A DNA stretch of 64,000 nt from Bremerella sp. JC817. GTDB taxonomy: Bacteria > Planctomycetota > Planctomycetia > Pirellulales > Pirellulaceae. Every line of letters starts with the position of its first letter. The first letter of the stretch is position 1. The notes beneath the pieces were generated by a model, which was not told the DNA's origin, searched no databases, and worked only from the letters and a program-made list of their open reading frames with translations. Of this stretch, positions 59,101-64,000 are shown piece after piece. A program made the translations under genes and the position numbers. Where the stretch lies: assembly GCF_040718835.1 (NCBI RefSeq), contig NZ_JBFEFG010000274.1:806001-870000 (forward strand), in the 5' to 3' direction.

Positions 59101-59796
59101 GATGCCACGGAAGGCCGGGAAGATGTTCTCGACCAGCTTGCCGACCAGTTGGCTTCGCTCCTTGCTCTTGGGCGGTGCTTCGAGGGCCGCTTCGAACCGG
59201 GCGGCGTTCCAGCCTTCGAGCTTGCCCCAGCCGCCGCCACCGCCTCCGCTGCCTCCTTTGTTCAAGTCTTCGAAGAACTTCTCGTCACCGAGTCGATCTC
59301 GAAGCTGCTTGGCATTGTCGAAGATTTCATCGGCCAGATAGACGCCGGGGAGCGGGCAACCGGCGTGATGTTCCTGAACGTAATCGACGTAGCCGCCGAG
59401 GATCGCCGATTCCATGCTGCGGGCACCGATCATGTGATACGGCACGAGCAGGAATTTCTTGTTCTCGACCCACTGGTTGTTGTCGCAGACCTTGGCCAGT
59501 TCAGGGATCGACCGCACAGCGGAATTGTGCTGGAGCAGCAGGTGCAGCACGGCCATGAAGTGCGACTTACCAGAACCGAAGCTACCGTGCAGGTAACACG
59601 CCTTGCTGTTGGACGCTTCCACGGCGCTGCGGATGAAGCCGAGTGCGTCATCGAAGCAGGCGACAAGCTGCGGCGTGACGACGTACTGTTCGAGCGTCTT
59701 TTCCGGTTCGGTGACGCCTTTGGACAGGTTCAGGACGAAATCGCCCTTCCGCACCCGTTCCGGCAGATCGAGGATGTCGGCAATGAGTTTGTCCAT
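56113..59796 (-). CDS. pglY: BREX type 2 ATPase PglY
   Basis: A 1227-residue ATPase, the type 2 counterpart of BrxC. Walker A is YLHGSFGSGKSHFMAV (about 68-83), Walker B is LILFLDELILWLATH (about 256-270), and a proline-rich stretch near the C-terminus (KPKPDDPTPPPPPPKKGWKQ) joins a last small domain. ATG 59796 shares its A with the TAA of pglX (TAATG). An in-frame start 51 bases upstream inside pglX is less likely. Confidence 0.92.
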   Translation of the reverse strand: MDKLIADILDLPERVRKGDFVLNLSKGVTEPEKTLEQYVVTPQLVACFDDALGFIRSAVEASNSKACYLHGSFGSGKSHFMAVLHLLLQHNSAVRSIPELAKVCDNNQWVENKKFLLVPYHMIGARSMESAILGGYVDYVQEHHAGCPLPGVYLADEIFDNAKQLRDRLGDEKFFEDLNKGGSGGGGGGWGKLEGWNAARFEAALEAPPKSKERSQLVGKLVENIFPAFRGIAQGKDEAYVDLDEGLAIISEHAKTLGYDGLILFLDELILWLATHSGDLNFVQMEGNKLAKLVESRKAERPVPIVSFVARQRDLRDLIGDNVAGVQQLNFSDVLSHWEGRFHTITLEDRNLPVIAQKRVLKPKNDACRAELEQAFEQTAKVRQEIMEVLLTREADRAMFKQVYPFSPALIQALVAVSSALQRERTALKIMLQLLVNRRDTLRLGDVIPLGDLWDVVAHGDEAFTDVMRVRFENAKKLYQNRLRPMLEQQHEIDYEVDKQRAKDNEEIEGRLSRFENDDRLIKSLLLSSLVQGVDTLKNMTCTRLAALNHGTIRSRIPGREHQVVAQKLRTWAGICGELRVEGDPANPTVSLELEGVDTEGLIEAARVFDNPGNRQSRIRGMLFLSLGIPDQDEMFIGYNFLWRGSRRSCDVLFTNVRALPDESLRSQDEWKLILDFPFDSEGHTPIEDLDRLNKFRDKNEAHRTIVWLPSFFSTRTQAELGKLVIIDHLLRGSNLDQYAKHLSLQDRETARLLLKNQQSALQSRLTQVVEAAYAIRSEPTPGSLDSAYDMSDSHFQSLFPSLLLQRPVGATLGEAMEHLLDQALSHQYPKHPKFGQEIKLGKDLKQVLEVCQEAARSQDGRVFVEDKAVRLKLRNICNPLDLGQMSETHFVLGAFWKNHFNRMLSQSDQTHPTVADLKRWMEQPDERGLPREIEHLLVLVYADQTNRSFVRYGGNYVPSLDDMPNDLELVEQQLPDVKDWETAVQRVSEIFGHAISRLLNAGNLTTLASKVKESVTSLKADGESLPDRLQLILKNLSMADGDIEKADRVRTAEAVRKLLSDCEGKEATALVGVIASAKMDTSGTAMGRSFKSATSILDCLRNTKWDLFNGVSHLGDERKTQADLLIQDVRSALCTDELALAGGLASKLSEAESRAIKLLTPPKPKPDDPTPPPPPPKKGWKQVGTGSRSRLNHEESLTEAQELVQKLEQNSKLRLTIHWTLEEESE

Positions 59797-62700
59797 TAGT
59801 TCGTCTTCCTCTTGCGACGGGTCGTTGACTTCTTGGGTGGCTCCCACGCTCGGATGTCTTCGAGCGTCAGGCCGAGTTCGTGGGCGTCGGCTTTGAGCAT
59901 GGTCTCAAAGGACTGGCCTGCGGTTTCGCCGAACTCGGGATCGATTTCGGGATGCCACTGGTGAATCCATGGGAGCAGTTGATCGAGACCGGCGAGCAAC
60001 GGCGTCAGACGTTTGGCGTCCCAGCCTTCCCGTTTGCGGGCGTCGTAGTAGGCGATCATGGCTGTAGCCTGTTGCAGATGGTTCCAGCCTGCCCAGCCAA
60101 CGACGAGTGACGGATCGCTCTCGGTTTCGCAGTGAGGAAAGCTGATCCAGCGTTCCTTGGGAGTATCAAATGGCCCTCGTAATCTAAAGTAAGTCGCACT
60201 TTGGAAGTCATCCTGTGAATACTTGGGAGGAGGCTTGATCTGACTATCTTGGCCGCTCTCATCCTCCTTGCGTTGAGACTCCCACACCTTTTCCCATAAC
60301 CGTCTTTTGCGAATCCCCGTGGCTTTGTATCGCAATACGGGAAGATGCGGCACTGACTCACCATTAACTAGCTGTTCAACAAGAGCAGACACGTCGAAGC
60401 CTTCCCTACCTCGGTAAAGGCCAGCGATTCGCATGAACTCGTCATCGCCACTGAGCCTATCACTAATGGCAGAACAGGTCGTAAGTTCCGGCTGCTGATC
60501 AGAAGTAGCCACCCATTGACTTTCAATTCGCCACAACAACCACTCACGGCAGGCGGATTCAATTTCATCTTGCCGTGCAGACTGGTTAAACAGCCCTTGG
60601 CGTCCTACCCATCGTCGCTTGTAATGCGGGTCTTCAAAGAGCTTGAGTTGGCGGCACGCACTAATCGCATCAATCCGCCGATGCCACAGTTCTCGGGTTG
60701 AAACTGGCCATTCCTCGGGAATCTGTGACGCAGTAGCAAAACCATCCTCGTTGTAGCCCTGATAAATCTCGAAGGCCCTTTTGCCAGCGTCACAATCTAG
60801 GATTTGTGATGTGTCGGAGTCACTGAGAAGTGATTCATCCACGATTCCAAACATTGCATACACGCAATAGTCAATCTCCTCTTGAGCAAGCACCATCGCC
60901 GACCTGATACGCTGACGCTCAAGAAGCACCTCATCCCACACGTCATCAAACGCTGTGGCGAAGTTTGTTCTAATCCATCGAGAAATAGTGTTCTCGGCGT
61001 TCAAACTAGCCAGTTGTTTAGAACACTCTGTCAGGCGTTTGGCACAAAGTGCAAGGCGACTTCTAAGCCCGCTGGGAATGTCACTATTCGCCAACTGTGG
61101 GTGAATCGGCATCTTCTTTAGTGCAGTTCCAGCAAACTGGTACGGAACTTTGGCTCTTGATTCAATACGCACACCATCCCCACCAGTCATCTGTTTTTGA
61201 TGGCACGTTTCCTTCATCCAAAAGCAGATCACCGACGACGACAAGTATCCCAACAGGCTAAAGTAAACGTCTTCTGATGCCTCTGCTGGCAATTTGATGA
61301 TTGGAGCGGTTTGGTTGAATACCTTGCCACCTTCGTCGAACACAAAATGGTTGTGGGATGCAATTTCGGCAAATGCAATCGCTTTGGGATTCATGAATCG
61401 CTGTTTTTGAAAACGACTCCATTCATACCACGTCAGCCCGATCTCCCTATGGTCGCCATTCGGCTCCCGACGAAGCCACAAGTCCGTCCGATAAGGCCAC
61501 AAGTATCTAATCACGCTATTCGCAGCCGAATCTTCCACGGGATTTAGTTGTGCATCGTATGGAAAGAGTGCCGTTTCGGTCCCCTCGATTTGCCAGTCAC
61601 GAATCGTATTCCCTGCCACAACGGTGATTCTGTTCCCTTGTGGAATCCCTTTTCTGGCGAGGCAAGAATCCTCGGTCAGATACACGTCATCGGCTCGGGT
61701 CATGCAGATGTAGCCAAGAACGTCAATCAGACTGTCAAGAGTTGTTTGGCATTGACTCCTCAACTCTTCCATCATCTCTCTTGCACCACCACCTGTCAGG
61801 CTCCATGGGTGAGTAGAGAAATAGTCTCTTGGTACGTCCTCCGTTGACGTGAAGGCGTCCTGAAGCCCCGCTGCGTCGATTTGAGTTGTGATCGAATTCC
61901 AGACTTTACCCTGAGCAGGGTCATCAGGAGTTTCAGGTTCGCCTCGAATTCCAAGAACTCCTCGAACAGTCTGCTGCTGGGGTTTGCGATTCCGTCCAAA
62001 AAGTATCACGGTTGGAGTCCCGTGGCCCGGAATGTACGCACCTGATGTGTCTATGACATGGGTTAGTTCAATATGAGGAATGAAGGTTTCGATAATCCGA
62101 CTGCCAAACTCTCGCTTCATAAAGGAGTTGGCTGTGATCATTCCGACGTACCCTGATGGGCATGAGTCTCGACAGAGTGCGAGATCAAAGAAGCGTTCGG
62201 TAAAGGGAACACCAAGCGAAAACTGCTTGTAACAGGATTTGTACCGTGAACGGTATGCGTCGTTGAGCGCTTTGTCTTTTCCTGTAATGTAGGGTGGGTT
62301 GCCGACAACTGCGTGATACTGCTGCCCCAACACCTCGGAAACCGCTTCCTTGTCTTCGCAGGCGTAAATCTCCGGTGCCCAGCTTTCTTCTTCTGTGCCA
62401 AGAAACCGTTGCTCGAAAACCCTTTTACCCTCACGGTTCCAGCGACTTCCGAAGAGCAGGCTATCGCCCGTCGCCAAGTGGATGTTCCACGCTGGGGCAC
62501 CTTTCAGTCGCTTGATACCGCAAACTCGCAGCGCTGCAACAATCAACCGGAAACGAGCGATGGCCACGGCGAATGGATTGATGTCGCAGCCCCAAACTCC
62601 ATCAAGAGCCTTCTGTGCTGCCACGACTTCGTTGTCTTCCCGCTTGATCCACAGATCGAACAGCCGGGCAAAGCTGCCGAGCAGGAAGTGCCCTGAGCCG

Positions 62701-63422
62701 CAAGTCGGATCGATCATCCGCACTTCGTCGAGACCGAACTCATCAATGGCCGGACTGAGCGTGCGGTCGAGAATGAACTCCTCCACAAAAACGGGGGTTT
62801 GTTTCAGCGCATACTTCTTCTGTGCTGCATCGGACAGGTCTTGGTACAGGTCGCCCAGAAAACGAGTGTCGCCGTCTTCGACTTCGAACGACCGCTGGAG
62901 TCCACCTGTTTCGGGAACCACGTCTCGCCAGAACCCAAGCAGCTTCATCGCCATATCGCCGCTCGGCCCCACGGCCCACAGCGGCGTCTTCCCTTCGGCG
63001 AACAGATCACGGCAGGCCGGAATCTTGCCGACTTCGTGGAACACATGCTCGAAGTATTCCCGGTCGGAATCGTGCGGATGCGCACGGAAGTAAAGCTCGT
63101 GCGTGTCCTCGGCCAGCTTGCGACGTTCGCCTTCCCCGGCCAGCCAGCACTCATCGATCAGATGGTTGTCTTCCATGAACCGCACGAAGACACAGCCCAG
63201 CACCCACGCCACGGCGACTTGATCGAGATAGTCCTCCCGCCAGACTTCGAACGCATCAGCCGTGCGGCCACCCTTTTCGATCTGGGCATACGCTTCCCGC
63301 AGGCCGGTATCGACCTTGGCGCTGTAGGGATCGTTCTTGGCCGTACTGCGAGCGAGCAGGTCTTCGGACAGGTCCGTGACCAGCTTCTTCAGTTCGGGCA
63401 ACAGCGTCTTGATGTCGAGCAT
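59796..63422 (-). CDS. pglX: BREX adenine methyltransferase PglX
   Basis: A 1208-residue DNA adenine methyltransferase. The SAM motif MIDPTCGSGHFLLGSF lies near 230 and the catalytic motif VVGNPPYITGKDKALND near 370, with a long C-terminal target-recognition region. In BREX it methylates one strand of a non-palindromic site to mark host DNA. It starts 3 bases after the end of the pglW fragment (TAA-CGA-ATG). No frameshift is visible, unlike phase-variable pglX genes. Confidence 0.93.
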   Translation of the reverse strand: MLDIKTLLPELKKLVTDLSEDLLARSTAKNDPYSAKVDTGLREAYAQIEKGGRTADAFEVWREDYLDQVAVAWVLGCVFVRFMEDNHLIDECWLAGEGERRKLAEDTHELYFRAHPHDSDREYFEHVFHEVGKIPACRDLFAEGKTPLWAVGPSGDMAMKLLGFWRDVVPETGGLQRSFEVEDGDTRFLGDLYQDLSDAAQKKYALKQTPVFVEEFILDRTLSPAIDEFGLDEVRMIDPTCGSGHFLLGSFARLFDLWIKREDNEVVAAQKALDGVWGCDINPFAVAIARFRLIVAALRVCGIKRLKGAPAWNIHLATGDSLLFGSRWNREGKRVFEQRFLGTEEESWAPEIYACEDKEAVSEVLGQQYHAVVGNPPYITGKDKALNDAYRSRYKSCYKQFSLGVPFTERFFDLALCRDSCPSGYVGMITANSFMKREFGSRIIETFIPHIELTHVIDTSGAYIPGHGTPTVILFGRNRKPQQQTVRGVLGIRGEPETPDDPAQGKVWNSITTQIDAAGLQDAFTSTEDVPRDYFSTHPWSLTGGGAREMMEELRSQCQTTLDSLIDVLGYICMTRADDVYLTEDSCLARKGIPQGNRITVVAGNTIRDWQIEGTETALFPYDAQLNPVEDSAANSVIRYLWPYRTDLWLRREPNGDHREIGLTWYEWSRFQKQRFMNPKAIAFAEIASHNHFVFDEGGKVFNQTAPIIKLPAEASEDVYFSLLGYLSSSVICFWMKETCHQKQMTGGDGVRIESRAKVPYQFAGTALKKMPIHPQLANSDIPSGLRSRLALCAKRLTECSKQLASLNAENTISRWIRTNFATAFDDVWDEVLLERQRIRSAMVLAQEEIDYCVYAMFGIVDESLLSDSDTSQILDCDAGKRAFEIYQGYNEDGFATASQIPEEWPVSTRELWHRRIDAISACRQLKLFEDPHYKRRWVGRQGLFNQSARQDEIESACREWLLWRIESQWVATSDQQPELTTCSAISDRLSGDDEFMRIAGLYRGREGFDVSALVEQLVNGESVPHLPVLRYKATGIRKRRLWEKVWESQRKEDESGQDSQIKPPPKYSQDDFQSATYFRLRGPFDTPKERWISFPHCETESDPSLVVGWAGWNHLQQATAMIAYYDARKREGWDAKRLTPLLAGLDQLLPWIHQWHPEIDPEFGETAGQSFETMLKADAHELGLTLEDIRAWEPPKKSTTRRKRKTN

Positions 63423-63425
63423 TCG

Positions 63426-64000
63426 TTATTTCCCACCTGTCTCAGTTGTTTCCGTCGTGGCCAGCTTGGGCGACCGTCCCCGGTGCAGGTTGTCGATCCA
63501 CGGTTCGGAGACCTTGGCTCGTTGTCCCGGTGAGATCAGCGGAATCTCCGCATCGTCAAGGAACGGCATGTCGTTCTGTTCGTCGGTCGCTACCAACACC
63601 CAGACACCGGGACAGGCCGCATCGTGGCCGGTGCGATCCCGCAGGGTTTCCAGCAGCGACATCATGTCGTAGCGAGCGATCAGCCCCGGATGCACCAGCA
63701 GCAGATGGTCTTCCCGATCTAAGAGGTTCTCTTCGATCTTGGGCTGAGCCATGCTCACCAGATGCAGCAGGTTCTTCCAATCCTGACTTCCTTCGTCGGT
63801 GCCGTCCGCCTGTTCGACAACCTTCCATTCCACATCGAGTTCCTGAGCCTCGGCTCGCAGACCATCGAATAGGAGATCATCGAACGAGACCCGTTCGAGC
63901 GTGCAGCCGTTGTCGTTGAACCGCTTGAGCAGGTTGGCTTCGCAGGCCCGCATCCGGCTGGGCCGCACGGTGAGGATCAGGAAACCTCCTTCGTCGTAGG
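63426..64000 (-). CDS. pglW: C-terminal end of a probable PglW Ser/Thr kinase (cut by window edge)
   Basis: The frame is open to the right window edge, so only about 190 C-terminal residues are visible (from YDEGGFLILTVRPSRMRACE to ATTETTETGGK). Segments such as ALLVHPGLIAR-type LLLVHPGLIARYDMMSLLET and CPGVWVLVATDEQNDMPFLD match my memory of PglW C-termini, and PglW is the gene that precedes pglX in type 2 BREX. The kinase domain itself is not visible, so the call rests mainly on position. Confidence 0.65.
   Translation of the reverse strand, partial: YDEGGFLILTVRPSRMRACEANLLKRFNDNGCTLERVSFDDLLFDGLRAEAQELDVEWKVVEQADGTDEGSQDWKNLLHLVSMAQPKIEENLLDREDHLLLVHPGLIARYDMMSLLETLRDRTGHDAACPGVWVLVATDEQNDMPFLDDAEIPLISPGQRAKVSEPWIDNLHRGRSPKLATTETTETGGK

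Noticed and set aside
57949..59799. A 616-codon open frame on the + strand opposite pglY
   Set aside because: It mirrors the codon pattern of pglY and has no domain; the opposite strand has Walker motifs and operon context.

Overview
The window looks like a chromosome segment of a planctomycete of the Pirellula/Blastopirellula type. This is inferred from the mix of large CheB-CheR-PAS kinases, CsrA-receiver fusions, a secreted S9 peptidase with a long acidic insert and short orphan families; no rRNA or other taxonomic marker is present. It falls into three parts.

(1) 1-16.4 kb, a signalling cluster on the + strand. It holds the end of a histidine kinase, a stand-alone Rcp1-type receiver, a CsrA-receiver fusion, three tandem CheB-CheR-PAS proteins (one ending in a kinase, one with no kinase, one with kinase plus receiver), a second CsrA-receiver fusion, and, after about 0.8 kb of structured non-coding DNA, a REC-kinase-REC hybrid. 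The two CsrA-receiver proteins bracket the three CheB-CheR genes. The leader of the first one carries a hairpin with AGGA in its loop and GGA triplets in its Shine-Dalgarno region, the form of a CsrA target, so these proteins may link phosphorelay signalling to mRNA control and may regulate themselves.

(2) 16.5-28.2 kb, ordinary chromosomal genes: a SAM methyltransferase, a class V aminotransferase, a GNAT acetyltransferase, a cupin-like protein, a secreted prolyl-oligopeptidase-family peptidase, and a minus-strand set of small accessory genes (DUF4279, ankyrin repeats, a two-DTG aspartyl protease with a PDZ domain, two orphans). A small membrane protein and a degraded tRNA-like 3' end at about 28.26-28.34 kb may mark the edge of an island.

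(3) 28.3-64 kb, a mobile or defence island. The + strand unit 28.7-35.9 kb looks like a plasmid or integrative-element module: a zinc-ribbon coiled-coil protein, a small orphan, a primase/helicase-like ATPase, a DEAH helicase with three helicase-associated repeats, and a ParB-domain DNA methyltransferase. It is preceded by three CGAATT-N3-AATTCG palindromes and ends in a perfect 14-bp terminator hairpin whose loop contains the stop codon. Two orphans follow. From the right edge back to 37.1 kb, all on the minus strand, lies one tightly coupled operon: a complete type 2 BREX set (pglW end, pglX, pglY, pglZ, brxD, brxHI), then a 1317-residue SMEK/TPR/GreAB-C/PIN-like protein, a DUF6361 protein, a phospholipase D-like protein, a SNF2 helicase, a DUF429-like protein, a STAS protein, a DUF2293-like protein and a DUF2314-like protein. 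Most junctions overlap by 1-8 bases (ATGA, GTGA, TAATG, TGATG). The eight genes attached to BREX are the best candidate here for an undescribed or hybrid defence system.
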